A stretch of DNA of 64,000 bases from Paenibacillus ehimensis NBRC 15659 (GCF_004000785.1 NZ_BILX01000029.1:18763-82762), one strand, 5' to 3'. Positions 49,861-59,091 are shown, counted from the first letter of the stretch. Translations and numbers: made by a program. Notes: generated from the sequence alone by a model not told the origin.

Positions 49861-50277
49861 CTACTTCACTTTTCCGATAGCCAGGTTGACCTTATAGTTG
49901 CCGTACCGGAGGATCTCGTCCAGCAACCCGTTCAGTGCGGCCGGGTCGGGTACCGCTGCTTTCACCGTGTAGCACCCTTCGCCGCTGACCCGGTAAGCTT
50001 CGATCACCGCCTCTTGTTTCCGAACAAAGCTCTCGAAGCCGCTGTGATTCGTCGATTTCATAAATACCGTGATGAGGGCAAGAACGGGGCGGCCCATTTT
50101 TTCCTCGTTGACCTGAACGGTATAGGCTTGTATGATTCCCAGGTCTTCCAGCCGCTTGATCCGGTTCCCGACCGCTTGCCCCGACAGAAATACGTGTTCC
50201 CCGATCTCCTTCCACTGGATACGGGCATTTTGCCGGAGAAGACGGATAATCTCGATATCGGTTTGATCCAGCTCCAT
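49861..50277 (-). CDS. Lrp/AsnC-family transcription regulator
   Basis: 138 residues. N-terminal helix-turn-helix MELDQTDIEIIRLLRQNARIQWKEIGEHVFLSGQAVGNRIKRLEDLGII, then a RAM effector domain with the GxG turn in YRVSGEGCYTVKAAV and LLDEILRYGNYKVNLAIGKV. ATG 50277 fits the family start; the longer reading upstream is not conserved in type. It probably senses an amino acid. It is separated from the next gene by about 90 bases. Confidence 0.92.
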   Translation of the reverse strand: MELDQTDIEIIRLLRQNARIQWKEIGEHVFLSGQAVGNRIKRLEDLGIIQAYTVQVNEEKMGRPVLALITVFMKSTNHSGFESFVRKQEAVIEAYRVSGEGCYTVKAAVPDPAALNGLLDEILRYGNYKVNLAIGKVK

Positions 50278-50365
50278 AATTACACCTACTTGTATGGAAG
50301 ATTGCTCACACCGATTGTACCGTGTCCGTCCGCGGGAAACAAGACTTCCTCCGCTTGCTGCAGCC

Positions 50366-51139
50366 TTACACGCGCGATGAGGACGGATGGAAGCGGAAGG
50401 ACTCTCCGTCCTCCGGAACAAGGACTCTTTCCGCCAGTCCGAGCCCGGCAGTGTAGGCTCTCAAGTCTTCTCTCCGCAGCAGGCAGTGGTTCCAAGCTTC
50501 CATATGAGCCACGATAACTTGAGCGTCCGGAACGGCGCCAGCAACCTTCGCCACATCCGCTTTGTTCATCGTAATCGGTCCGCCCTGCAGGAACTGCGCG
50601 CTGCCTCCGAACAGCACGACGACGTCAGGCTTATGCTGGGCCAAGGCTTGTTCCACCTCCGGGCACCAGATCGTATCGCCGGCGATGTACAGAACAGGCT
50701 CGCCGGGCGCATTCAGCACGAAGCCGGACACCGGTCCCATGCGCTTGCCGATCTCGCCCGTGCCGTGCTGACCCGAGGTGCGAACGATGCTGAGAGAATC
50801 CCATGCTATATCCGACTCGACGGGCCGCACATCCCGAAAGCCCTGGTCCCGGAGCTTCCCGGCATCCTCCGGTTGGCAGAAAAAGACGATATCCTTCGGC
50901 AGCAGCGCGGCCGCGACGGCGTCGAAATGATCCGGGTGGGTATGGGTAAGCAGGACGGCGTCGGCTTGCAGCAGATGGGAGACGGGAACGTTTAGATTCA
51001 CGGTTGGATTGGCAAAAGAATTCGGCGTATTCGCGACGGGAGGCATAGCTCCGGCCGGGCTCAACATCGGGTCGACGAGCAGCTTCTTTCCGTCGTATTC
51101 GATATAGTGTGTGGCGTGGCGGATGATTTGAATTTTCAT
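50366..51139 (-). CDS. Metallo-beta-lactamase-fold hydrolase (UlaG-like)
   Basis: 257 residues. The metal motif HxHxDH appears as LTHTHPDHFDAV, followed by GQHGTG, YIAGDTIWCPE and the late His in VIVAHMEAWNH. The early RHATHYIEYDGKKLLVDPML is typical of the UlaG/YtkL-like group, which includes cytoplasmic lactonases and phosphodiesterases. Substrate unknown. It is a single gene, transcribed in the same direction as the AsnC regulator below it. Confidence 0.88.
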   Translation of the reverse strand: MKIQIIRHATHYIEYDGKKLLVDPMLSPAGAMPPVANTPNSFANPTVNLNVPVSHLLQADAVLLTHTHPDHFDAVAAALLPKDIVFFCQPEDAGKLRDQGFRDVRPVESDIAWDSLSIVRTSGQHGTGEIGKRMGPVSGFVLNAPGEPVLYIAGDTIWCPEVEQALAQHKPDVVVLFGGSAQFLQGGPITMNKADVAKVAGAVPDAQVIVAHMEAWNHCLLRREDLRAYTAGLGLAERVLVPEDGESFRFHPSSSRV

Positions 51140-51405
51140 GGATCCGGGACCTCTGCTTTCGTTTTATTTGGTTTCTACCCGTATTGTAAGGCGCGGCGGC
51201 TATGCTGCGGAACCATCCGGTGAAAGAGAATCGCGTCTTTTGCTTTCGTGACGGAAGAAAACTCCGTACAAAGGCCGAATCCTTCAAAAAAACACATTGC
51301 TATCGAAGGGGAGAGGATGGTAATATAGGTTCACAAAAGTAAAGTATTGTAAATAGATGTCGCTTCATGCCGTCATCCGGCGATTCGATCTACCTATCCC
51401 AAAAG

Positions 51406-51419
51406 TTAAAGCGGTTTAA
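51406..51419. promoter_or_regulatory. LacI-family operator candidate
   Basis: TTAAAGCGGTTTAA has the AANCGNTT core of LacI-family operators. It lies 34 bases before the lacI-type gene, suggesting self-repression. The rest of 51140-51452 shows no gene or other clear signal. Confidence 0.45.
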
Positions 51420-51452
51420 TTTTCATAGTGCGTACCGGAAGGAGCCTGCCCC

Positions 51453-52448
51453 ATGAAAGCAAGCATATATGACGTGGCCAGATATTGCGGATTGTCGGTG
51501 GTGACCGTTTCCCGTGTGTTGAACAATACGGGCAACGTGCGGGAGAAAAACCGCCGTAAGGTGCTGGACGCCATCGAGGCTTTGGATTACCGGCCTCATG
51601 CCGCAGCACAAAGTCTTGCCCGGGGTCATACCCGTATCATCGGATTGATGATGACCACGCTGCATGATCGCTTTTTTGAGACGGTCGTCAACGAAATCAA
51701 CCGCGCGCTTGCCCGGTACGGTTATTTTCTGGCGCTTTCCGTCTCGAGCGATGTTCGTTCCCGAGAAACTCACGATTTGATGCACGAAGATCGGGTCGAC
51801 GGTTTGATTTTGCTTTCTTTGCCGGAAGAGGACCGATATGTCGCCCAATTGAAAAAACGGAGTATTCCGTTCGTGCTCATCGATAATCAAAGACGAGATC
51901 ACATGGTCCCTTCGGTGCTGACGGATAATTACTACGGAGGCTATGAGGCGGCGAAGCACCTGCTCTCGCTAGGCCATACCCGGATCGCCCACGTATGCGG
52001 GCCGGAATATTTTTTGAGCACGCGGGAGCGAAAGAGAGGCTTTTTGGATGCGCTCCGGGAGGGGGGGCTTTCTCCGTTCGCCGTGGTGCAAGGAGACTAT
52101 GAAATCGGATTCGGCTACAATACGGCAAAGTCATGGATCAGAAGCGGGAAGCTACCGACGGCCGTTTTTGCCGGCGACGACTACATTGCGGTCGGGATTG
52201 TAAACGCTTTGGCGGAGGAGGGGATGCGGGTGCCGGAGGCGATGTCCGTCATCGGATACGACGATCAATATATTGCGTCCCGGCTTCGTCCTTACTTGAC
52301 GACTGTCCGCCAGCCTGCGGAAAACATCGGCCAAAGCTCCGTCGAACTGCTGCTCAAATGGATCGGAGCCGGCTCGACGGCAAGCGTCACGGTCGAATGG
52401 AAGCCCGAGCTGGTCATTAGGGAATCGACAGCCGTGTATAAGGCGTAA
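51453..52448 (+). CDS. LacI-family transcription regulator (orphan)
   Basis: 331 residues. Helix-turn-helix and hinge ASIYDVARYCGLSVVTVSRVLNNTGNVREKNRRKVLDAIEALDYRPHAAAQSLARG, then a periplasmic-binding-like effector domain with IGLMMTTLHDRFF, DGLILLSLPEED, AVFAGDDYIAVGIVNAL and MSVIGYDDQYIASRLRPYLTTVRQP. The ligand is presumably a sugar, but no sugar operon is adjacent, so its targets are elsewhere. GGAAGGAG before the ATG. Confidence 0.93.
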   Translation: MKASIYDVARYCGLSVVTVSRVLNNTGNVREKNRRKVLDAIEALDYRPHAAAQSLARGHTRIIGLMMTTLHDRFFETVVNEINRALARYGYFLALSVSSDVRSRETHDLMHEDRVDGLILLSLPEEDRYVAQLKKRSIPFVLIDNQRRDHMVPSVLTDNYYGGYEAAKHLLSLGHTRIAHVCGPEYFLSTRERKRGFLDALREGGLSPFAVVQGDYEIGFGYNTAKSWIRSGKLPTAVFAGDDYIAVGIVNALAEEGMRVPEAMSVIGYDDQYIASRLRPYLTTVRQPAENIGQSSVELLLKWIGAGSTASVTVEWKPELVIRESTAVYKA

Positions 52449-52469
52449 GGATGGAGATAAGTACCGCGG

Positions 52470-52494
52470 CAGCATCCAACCGGATGCTGTTTTT
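52470..52494 (+). terminator. Terminator of the lacI-type gene
   Basis: CAGCATCC and GGATGCTG perfect arms with loop AACC, followed by TTTTT. Confidence 0.85.
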
Positions 52495-52690
52495 CATTGT
52501 GGGCCTGTATCAGCTGTTTGATTTGCCGAGAGTGCCTGTTTACGTGAAGGCTGATGTTGCCAGCGAGCATACCGTACGCGCCGTCATCGACAAGCTCGTC
52601 GGAGCTTCTCCTTTTGAGGGAAGAAGTTCTGGAGACGCATTTTGCGGCAGCAGGAATGCCTGGTTCTGAGCGGCTTCATCCGTCCTTGCG

Positions 52691-53053
52691 TCAACCGGCG
52701 TTAATCGTTTCTTTCACGGCTCTGGTCAGCTTGCGGTAAACAAGCTGGTACGACTCCTCCAGCATGTCCAGCACTTCGCTGTCCGGAAGTTGGCCGTTCA
52801 GCACGACCGTGTTCCAGTGCCGCTTGTTCATATGGTAGCCGGGAAGCACGGCGGTCGGATACGTTTGCCGCACGATCCAGACGTTGTCGGGATCGCATTT
52901 CAGATTGACGCTCGGGATGCCTTGATGGGTGCCGAGCAGAGCGAACATTTTGTCGCCGACGAACAGGACGGGCAGCTCCGGATCGAAAGGATACTTGAGG
53001 ATCGTTCCTGGCTTCTTCAGTCCGTACTCCATAAGACGGGCATGATCGATCAT
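52691..53053 (-). CDS. YjbR/MmcQ-family DNA-binding-like protein
   Basis: 120 residues with the YjbR (CyaY-like fold) pattern: LKKPGTILKYPFDPELPVLFVGDKMFALLG, VNLKCDPDNVWIVRQTYPTAVLPGYHMNKRHWNTVVLNG and a C-terminal helix ESYQLVYRKLTRAV. The molecular function is unclear. ATG 53053 fits the family start. It is a single gene, divergent from the pentapeptide-repeat gene. Confidence 0.85.
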   Translation of the reverse strand: MIDHARLMEYGLKKPGTILKYPFDPELPVLFVGDKMFALLGTHQGIPSVNLKCDPDNVWIVRQTYPTAVLPGYHMNKRHWNTVVLNGQLPDSEVLDMLEESYQLVYRKLTRAVKETINAG

Positions 53054-53179
53054 AAGTTCACGACTCCTTGAGATACGTTTTGCTCTATATTGTAACGTAT
53101 GACCGCGGGGTCTTGCCAGAAGGAAAGAGAGGCGATTAGCCGGAATCAGAATATAACAGAAACTTGTCAGAGCTAAACC

Positions 53180-53208
53180 TTGTTTCTTTTTCCGATATCT
53201 GCTAAGAT
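53180..53208 (+). promoter_or_regulatory. Promoter of the pentapeptide-repeat gene
   Basis: TTGTTT (53180-53185), 17 bases, TAAGAT (53203-53208). The transcription start would fall at the edge of the LexA-like box. Confidence 0.6.
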
Positions 53209-53215
53209 AAAAACA

Positions 53216-53227
53216 GAACATTTGTTC
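53216..53227. promoter_or_regulatory. LexA (SOS) box GAACATTTGTTC
   Basis: Matches the Gram-positive LexA/DinR consensus GAAC-N4-GTTC exactly, with flanks A and T extending the dyad to 14 bases. It overlaps the expected transcription start of the pentapeptide-repeat gene, a classical repressor position. Confidence 0.75.
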
Positions 53228-53287
53228 TCTTTTCGTTCGGATTTAGGTCGCTATTTTCCTACTATTCATAGGAATGGATGATATCGG

Positions 53288-53893
53288 ATGTTTGAATATG
53301 CGGATCAATCGTTTGCGGAAAAAGATTTCAGTCAAGCGGATTTTCGCCAGGGAGAGCTGCGCAACTGCACATTCTCGCGCTGCCGTTTTAGCGCCGCCCA
53401 TTTGGAGGAGCTGTGGACGTCGGGCTGCCAGTTTATCGATTGTGATTTTACCGGGGCTCAGCTTAACGCGTCTGTGCATCACGGCTCGGCTTTCACCAAC
53501 TGCAGATTTCGAGGCGCGAATCTGTTTGTCGCCAAATTCGAGGAATGCAAAATGGTCGGCTCCGACTTCTCCGAGGCCAGCTTTGACGGGATCACGATCG
53601 AGCGGGGCGACTGGTCGTACACAAGCCTGCGTCACGCCAATTTGTCCAAGCAGAACTTGCGGGGAGTGCGGTTCACAGAGGCCGACTTGTACGAATGCAA
53701 TTTCGAAAAAGCGGACCTTCGGGAAGCCGATCTTTCCCGTGCACAGCTTGCCAAATGCAAGCTGTACGGAGCCGATCTGCGCGGCGCGAACCTGGACGGC
53801 GTCGATTTCAAATCGTTTGAGGTCAAGGGCGCCCGGATGGACGCGGCGCAGGCCATCTTGTTCCTGCGCTCGCACGGTGCCAGGGTGGAATAA
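53288..53893 (+). CDS. Qnr-like pentapeptide-repeat protein
   Basis: 201 residues, almost entirely pentapeptide repeats of the A(D/N)LXX type (ADFRQGELRNCTFSRCRF, GANLFVAKFEECKM, ADLREADLSRAQLAKC), which fold as a right-handed square helix mimicking DNA. The length and the C-terminal cap (RMDAAQAILFLRSHGARV, aligning with the DSYQASLLLERLGI cap of QnrB) match Qnr proteins, which protect gyrase from quinolones. The long loops of Gram-negative Qnr proteins are not evident, as in Gram-positive chromosomal homologues. A LexA box in the promoter suggests damage induction. The ribosome site is weak (AGGAATGGA). Function as topoisomerase protector is inferred. Confidence 0.85.
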   Translation: MFEYADQSFAEKDFSQADFRQGELRNCTFSRCRFSAAHLEELWTSGCQFIDCDFTGAQLNASVHHGSAFTNCRFRGANLFVAKFEECKMVGSDFSEASFDGITIERGDWSYTSLRHANLSKQNLRGVRFTEADLYECNFEKADLREADLSRAQLAKCKLYGADLRGANLDGVDFKSFEVKGARMDAAQAILFLRSHGARVE

Positions 53894-53917
53894 GGACGAT
53901 GAGGGATAGGACGATGC

Positions 53918-53945
53918 CCGCGGGAAGACCGACCTGCGGGCTGTT
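53918..53945 (+). terminator. Weak terminator candidate after the pentapeptide gene
   Basis: GCCCGC and GCGGGC arms followed by TGTTTG. A second inverted repeat (GATCAGGGGC / GCCCCCGATC, about 54024-54053) lies further on without a T-tract. The rest of 53894-54168 has no gene. Confidence 0.35.
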
Positions 53946-54168
53946 TGCCGTTGGATGGGGCAAACGTCCGGGCTTTCAAGAGGAGTTTGGCATCACGCGT
54001 TCGACATTCGTTACCGACACACGATCAGGGGCATAGAGCCCCCGATCATGGAGCGGGGGGAGATTCGTGCCGTGGGGCTGGCAGCCGTCGTTCAGCAATC
54101 CGCTCACCCGATCACGGAAGCCTAATCCCGTTTTTGCGGGAAACGGACCTGCCCGGCTCTTCCTGTTT

Positions 54169-55410
54169 CTAGGATCCTTGCTTTTTCACGCATCCCATCA
54201 AGCCGTGCAGCGTCGTCACAAATTGATGTCCGGAGAGGCGTCCCAGTCCGCCGTAGGCGCAGTCGATTTCCGTGAATTCAAATACGCGGTCTCTGCGCAA
54301 GCTCGGTCCATAGATCAGCACCGGCACGGGATCGCCCGAATGCTCGCCGATCTCGCATGGCGTCGAATGATCGGCGGCTACGGCTAAATACGTATCCTCC
54401 GGCAACTGCCCGGCAATGAGGCCGACCAGCTCATCGAACAGCTCGACAGCTTGCACCTTGCCGTGCGGGTCGTTATCGTGTCCTTTCAGATCGAGGGCCT
54501 TCAGATGAACGTAAACCATGTCGTTTGCCGCAATTTGCTCGATCGTCCATTGCGCTTTCAGCTTGATATCGGTGTCCATGTTCCCGGTCATGCCGGGATC
54601 GGTAAACGTCTTAAAACCGGCTAATTTGGCGACGCCGAGCACCGTGCTTTCCCCCGCAATACAGCTGCCTTTGAAGCCTCGCACGCTTGTAATCGGTTCA
54701 AGACGAGCCGCCTGACCGGCCCCCCTCGTCAATAAGAAATTGGCCGGCATCTTCCCGTTCTTCATGCGCTCTAGATTCACGGGGTGCCGTTTCAACAGCT
54801 CGTGGGATTTCTTTAAAAAGAGGTTGAGATAATATGCCGTTTTTCGTGCTTCCTCTGATGCATCGAGCGCCCGGACCTCATAATAAGGCTGGCCGTCGTT
54901 GGGCGCATGCGGGTCGGAGTCGCTGATTTTGTCGCTCAATCCTTTTCCTCGCAGGATTAAGACGGCGCGGTGCTCGGTAGCCGCTTTTACAAATACCCGC
55001 ACCTCGTCTTCGAGTACTATCCCGTTCAATGTTTCCGCGATGTCGGCCGTCTTCTCGCGAATGCGCCCGGCCCGCCGGTCCACAACGATTCCTTCGTCGT
55101 TCACGGTTGCGAAATTGCAGCGGAGCACGACATCCTCGGGCTCCACATCCATCCCGACGCCCAAGGCTTCAATTGGACCGCGTCCCGGGTAATGATCAGG
55201 CTGATAACCGAACAAGATGAGATGCCCCATGTCGGTTCCTACAGGGATGCCGGGCCCGACCAAATCCATCATTCCGGTAATGCCTTGAATGGCAAGCTTA
55301 TCCAGATTTCGTCTTTGTGCGTACTCCAGCGGTGTTTTATGATTTAAAGCGGGATGAGGGCGATCCCCCAACCCGTCGGCGATAGCAAGAATAACTTTTC
55401 TGCGCAGCAT
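54169..55410 (-). CDS. apgM: Archaeal-type cofactor-independent phosphoglycerate mutase (ApgM)
   Basis: 413 residues of the alkaline-phosphatase superfamily, ApgM branch. N-terminal metal and Ser region ILAIADGLGDRP with TDMGHLILFGYQP, and C-terminal metal ligands in HLKALDLKGHDND and VAADHSTPCEIGEHSGDPVPVLIYG. It interconverts 2- and 3-phosphoglycerate; some relatives act on phosphonopyruvate or other phospho-acids. It lies 15 bases after a DASS anion transporter gene, so it may serve use of an imported acid rather than central glycolysis. Confidence 0.92.
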   Translation of the reverse strand: MLRRKVILAIADGLGDRPHPALNHKTPLEYAQRRNLDKLAIQGITGMMDLVGPGIPVGTDMGHLILFGYQPDHYPGRGPIEALGVGMDVEPEDVVLRCNFATVNDEGIVVDRRAGRIREKTADIAETLNGIVLEDEVRVFVKAATEHRAVLILRGKGLSDKISDSDPHAPNDGQPYYEVRALDASEEARKTAYYLNLFLKKSHELLKRHPVNLERMKNGKMPANFLLTRGAGQAARLEPITSVRGFKGSCIAGESTVLGVAKLAGFKTFTDPGMTGNMDTDIKLKAQWTIEQIAANDMVYVHLKALDLKGHDNDPHGKVQAVELFDELVGLIAGQLPEDTYLAVAADHSTPCEIGEHSGDPVPVLIYGPSLRRDRVFEFTEIDCAYGGLGRLSGHQFVTTLHGLMGCVKKQGS

Positions 55411-55425
55411 GTGATCCTCCCGAAT

Positions 55426-56916
55426 CTAATGGATTCCAATTATTTTGAACCAAGTGAACAAGGACAGGCTGATGACGACGGCGCCGATAAAGCAAGTAAC
55501 GACCGCATATTTGACCTGATCCAAGACACTGAAATAACCGGTTGAGAAATAAATCGTATTGACTTTCGAATGCGGCGGCAGGGTGATCGTATACGTTAAC
55601 GTCATCGCCGATGCGAGCCCAAGCGCTACGGGGTCCATTCCCAGCGATTTCGCCAGCGCGATAAAAGCGGGAATCAGAATCGTGACTCTGACGGTTTTAC
55701 TCGTAAAAATGAGATGGCTGTACATGCTCAGGAAAACAACCAGCACATAGACCCAAACGTGGCTCATATGCTCCAGACCCAGTCCGTTGACCACCTTTTT
55801 GATGATCCATTCCGCGCCTTTGGATTTATCCAGCGCATTCCCGACGGCATAGGCGCCCGCGGCGAATATCATCAACTCCCACTTGATATTCGCTTCCTTC
55901 CACGTAAGCAATCCGACTCGGGGCAGCAAGCACAGGAGCGCGGCGAGAACGGCCGTCTGTTCCGTGCTGATCTCAAAGCCGAACCAGCCTTTTTGATAGT
56001 CTCCGGTTGCCCACAGGATCACGGTAATCAGGAAAATGACCGTCGCCTTCTTTTCGTTTATGGAAAAATCGCCTAATTTCTTCAACTCGTCCTTCAACGT
56101 ATCGATGGTGTTATGAAACGCAGCTTCGCCTTTGAGCGGAAAAATTTTTAACCCGATAAAAAAGGTAATCAGCATGACGACGATAGCGGTAGGCATCGAG
56201 GCCAGCAGCCAATCCATATAGCCGATGTGGCCGCCCGCTTGATCGTTGATGAAGCCGACGGCAATAATGTTGCCTGCCGTAGCCGTCATGACGCCCGAAG
56301 TCGCAATGGCATCCGCCTGGACTCCTTGCAGCATCATCACTTTTCCCAGATTGCCCTTGCCCCGAATCGCTTTATATATATCGAGCAGGATCAGACAAAT
56401 CGGCACCATCAGCGTCGCTCTGGCTGTCGTGGAAGGAACGAAGAACGCTAATATAAAGTTGATTAACACCAAGACGAGCAGCGTCATCTTCGGTGTCCTG
56501 CCGAATTTCGTGACCATCCACAGTGCCAGGCGTCTGCCCAAATTCGACTTCATAATGGCGGAAGTGAGAACAAACGCGGAAACCATCAGCCAGATGACGT
56601 CGAAACCTAACGTACCGAAGGCGGTTTCCTGATCTTTCACCGCTCCGGTTAAGGGCAGCAGCAGAATCGCTATGATCGATGTCAGGTAGATAGGGATCGG
56701 ATTCGTGATCCACAACACCAAAGCCCCTGTAAAAATCGCGATCGATTTTTGCGCGTCAGGCTTCATGCCTTCCGGTGTCGGCATAAAGAACAACAGCAAG
56801 AATACGAGAACAGCGAGGGGAATCCCCCATGTTTTCATTGCTGCTTCCACGCCGCCTTTCTTTTTGTCCGGCGGGTCGGCTGTAGATTTGTTATCCGGCT
56901 GCACCACTTCTGTCAT
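55426..56916 (-). CDS. DASS (SLC13)-family anion symporter
   Basis: 496 residues, divalent anion:sodium symporter family. About twelve or more hydrophobic segments. Landmarks are ALVLWITNPIPIYLTSIIAILLLP, the SNT-like substrate loops FFVPSTTARATLMVPICL and TITLPPHSKVNTIYFSTGYF, and WELMIFAAGAYAVGNAL. It imports a di- or tricarboxylate, sulfate or similar anion. ATG 56916 (MTEVVQPDN) has AAGGGGGAA before it; the longer reading has no ribosome site. It forms an operon with apgM and is divergent from a LysR regulator. Confidence 0.9.
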   Translation of the reverse strand: MTEVVQPDNKSTADPPDKKKGGVEAAMKTWGIPLAVLVFLLLFFMPTPEGMKPDAQKSIAIFTGALVLWITNPIPIYLTSIIAILLLPLTGAVKDQETAFGTLGFDVIWLMVSAFVLTSAIMKSNLGRRLALWMVTKFGRTPKMTLLVLVLINFILAFFVPSTTARATLMVPICLILLDIYKAIRGKGNLGKVMMLQGVQADAIATSGVMTATAGNIIAVGFINDQAGGHIGYMDWLLASMPTAIVVMLITFFIGLKIFPLKGEAAFHNTIDTLKDELKKLGDFSINEKKATVIFLITVILWATGDYQKGWFGFEISTEQTAVLAALLCLLPRVGLLTWKEANIKWELMIFAAGAYAVGNALDKSKGAEWIIKKVVNGLGLEHMSHVWVYVLVVFLSMYSHLIFTSKTVRVTILIPAFIALAKSLGMDPVALGLASAMTLTYTITLPPHSKVNTIYFSTGYFSVLDQVKYAVVTCFIGAVVISLSLFTWFKIIGIH

Positions 56917-57090
56917 TTTGCGTTCCCCCTTAGGTTGTATTTTGGTTGCGCTTTCATTATAGCGGGGGTAAAATGATAATACAATTTGATTTAATTTTAA
57001 TAACCATAAGGAAAGATTATAGTTTGATAGCATGATCCGGGAAGCCGTCCAAGGGTCAGGACTTCCCGGCGCAAAAGGAGAGGGCGCACT

Positions 57091-57996
57091 ATGAATATCA
57101 CGAAGCTGCAAACGTTTTTGACCTTGGCGGAATGCTTGAACTTTACCGAGGCTGCCGAGCAGCTGTACTGCTCGCAACCGGCTGTAAGCATGCAAATTCA
57201 AGGCCTGGAGCACGATTTTGGCGTTCCGCTATTCGACCGGGTCGGCAAAAAGCTTTATTTGACCAAACAAGGCGAGCAGCTAAAGCCCTATGCCGAGCAG
57301 ATCGTCAACCTGCTCCAATCGGCGAAGGAGCATCTTCAACAGCTGGAAAGTTTGACCTACGGCACGCTATCTTTCGGAGCGAGCAATTTTGTCGGCGTCT
57401 ACCTGCTTCCGGCCGTGCTCGGTCATTTTAACCGAACCTTCCCCGGCATCAAAATCAATATGAATATTACCTCATCGCGGCAATTGATCGGCATGCTGGA
57501 AACGAATAAGGTCGAACTTTTGATCATTTCCGATCAAATCCCCGTGGACGAAACCCGTATGCAGGCCGTCACCTTTTACCAGGACGAGCTTGTGCTGGTT
57601 GTCAAAGCGGATCACCGCCTTGCCCATGAAGAGGAGTGTTCGCTGAAGGAGCTCACAGCGGAGACGATGATATTGAAGCCGAAAAAGTCAGCCACTCGCA
57701 TTTATCTGGAAAGCAAGTTCAAGGAACACGGAATCTCGTTCCCGAGTGATATGGAGATCAGCAACCTCGAAGCGATCAAGCAGGGCGTGATTCACGGGCT
57801 CGGCGTTTCCATCGTTTCGAAGTTTGCCGTGCAGCAGGAAATCAAAAGCGGCTTATTGGTTTCCGTTCCGATCAAGGGAGTCGCACTGCAACGGGGAATC
57901 GATTATGTCTATCTCAAGAATAAACACCTTTCGCCGGCAGCCAAGCAATTTATTGCCTTGTTGGACAGGCAAAAAGCGCTCATTGCGAGTCCCTGA
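57091..57996 (+). CDS. LysR-family transcription regulator
   Basis: 301 residues. N-terminal helix-turn-helix MNITKLQTFLTLAECLNFTEAAEQLYCSQPAVSMQIQGLEHDFGVPLFDRVGKKLYLTKQG, then the two-lobed effector domain (LLPAVLGHFNRTFPGIKINMNI, AVTFYQDELVLVVKADHRLA, ISNLEAIKQGVIHGLGVSIVSKFAV). It is closest by pattern to CysL/CynR-like members. Divergent from the DASS-apgM operon, which it presumably activates in response to the transported anion. AAAGGAGAG before the ATG. Confidence 0.93.
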   Translation: MNITKLQTFLTLAECLNFTEAAEQLYCSQPAVSMQIQGLEHDFGVPLFDRVGKKLYLTKQGEQLKPYAEQIVNLLQSAKEHLQQLESLTYGTLSFGASNFVGVYLLPAVLGHFNRTFPGIKINMNITSSRQLIGMLETNKVELLIISDQIPVDETRMQAVTFYQDELVLVVKADHRLAHEEECSLKELTAETMILKPKKSATRIYLESKFKEHGISFPSDMEISNLEAIKQGVIHGLGVSIVSKFAVQQEIKSGLLVSVPIKGVALQRGIDYVYLKNKHLSPAAKQFIALLDRQKALIASP

Positions 57997-58102
57997 TCCA
58001 TCATTTTTATCTGCAGCGCAAAATAGGGATGCCCGCATACGTGCCCCCATATACTTGAAGAGACGAAAGTCATACGACGCTTTGGGAGAGGAAGGTGGGC
58101 AT

Positions 58103-59035
58103 ATGGCCATAAGACCGCCTGCGCTGCGAAGAGGCGATACCATCGGAGTCGTTGCCATGGGCAGTCCGCTGGAGGCCGACGTGATCGATGCGCGCGTCCA
58201 GGTATTAAGAGGGATGGGGTTTCAGGTCGTCTTGGGACGGTACGTGTATGCCCGTAACGGCTTTCTTGCGGGTACCGATCAGGAGCGGGCGTACGACTTG
58301 ATGACGATGTTCGCCAATCCGCAGGTCAACATGATTCTTCCCATCCGCGGCGGTGTCGGCGTGGCCGGTATGCTGCCTTACCTCGATTTCCGCATCATCC
58401 GAAGCCATCCGAAAATTATGACCGGCTACAGCGACGTGACATTTCTTCTGAACGCGCTGTACCGGTATAGCGGACTCATTTCCTTTCACAGCCTCATGCT
58501 AATTGATTTCAATCCAGCCACCCCTGCGTATAATTTCGACCAGTTTTTTACCGCCGTATCGTCCATGTCTACGTACCGTCCCATTCTAAATCCGCCGAAT
58601 GTTCCACTGGTCAGCCGTGTGCCGGGGAATGTCACCGGACCGATCGTCGGAGGCAATCTGACCTCCGTTGTCGATACGTTGGGTACGCCTTACGAGATCG
58701 ATACGAGGGGAAAGGTGCTGTTTCTGGAAGATACCCACGAGCCGGCCAATACGGTATACAGGTACCTGAATCATTTGAAGCTGGCCGGGAAATTTCAGGA
58801 CTGTCTTGGCATCGTCATGGGCGAATGTACGGAGTGTCCGGCCGCCTACGGCAAGTCCTACGAAGAGGTAGTCAACGAATTCGTTGCTCCTCTCGGCAAG
58901 CCCCTTCTGACGAATCTCGCAACCGGACACGGCTACTACAAAGCCGCCATTCCGTTCGGGGCGACGGTGAACTTGAATACATTCAATAACACGCTGACCG
59001 TGCTTGAACCGGCGGTTGGCGTTCGGCAGACATAA
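58103..59035 (+). CDS. S66 LD-carboxypeptidase, second copy
   Basis: 310 residues of the S66 (LdcA/MccF) family, the same family as YkfA at 24.6 kb. Nucleophile region MTGYSDVTFLLNAL, Glu in FLEDTHEPANTVYRYL and His in LATGHGYYKAAIPFGATV. The N-terminus VVAMGSPLEADVIDARV differs from the usual APAS. It acts on cell-wall L,D-peptides or possibly peptide antibiotics (MccF-like). It is a single gene between lysR and the envelope module, ended by a terminator at about 59092-59119. Confidence 0.9.
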   Translation: MAIRPPALRRGDTIGVVAMGSPLEADVIDARVQVLRGMGFQVVLGRYVYARNGFLAGTDQERAYDLMTMFANPQVNMILPIRGGVGVAGMLPYLDFRIIRSHPKIMTGYSDVTFLLNALYRYSGLISFHSLMLIDFNPATPAYNFDQFFTAVSSMSTYRPILNPPNVPLVSRVPGNVTGPIVGGNLTSVVDTLGTPYEIDTRGKVLFLEDTHEPANTVYRYLNHLKLAGKFQDCLGIVMGECTECPAAYGKSYEEVVNEFVAPLGKPLLTNLATGHGYYKAAIPFGATVNLNTFNNTLTVLEPAVGVRQT

Positions 59036-59091
59036 GTCTGATAGACTTAACAACGCTGCCGGTATCTTTAAATCGTACCGGATCCCACCAC

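Noticed and set aside
52451..52669. A 72-codon plus-strand reading after the lacI-type gene
   Set aside because: It runs through the perfect terminator hairpin at 52470-52494 and shows no family pattern.
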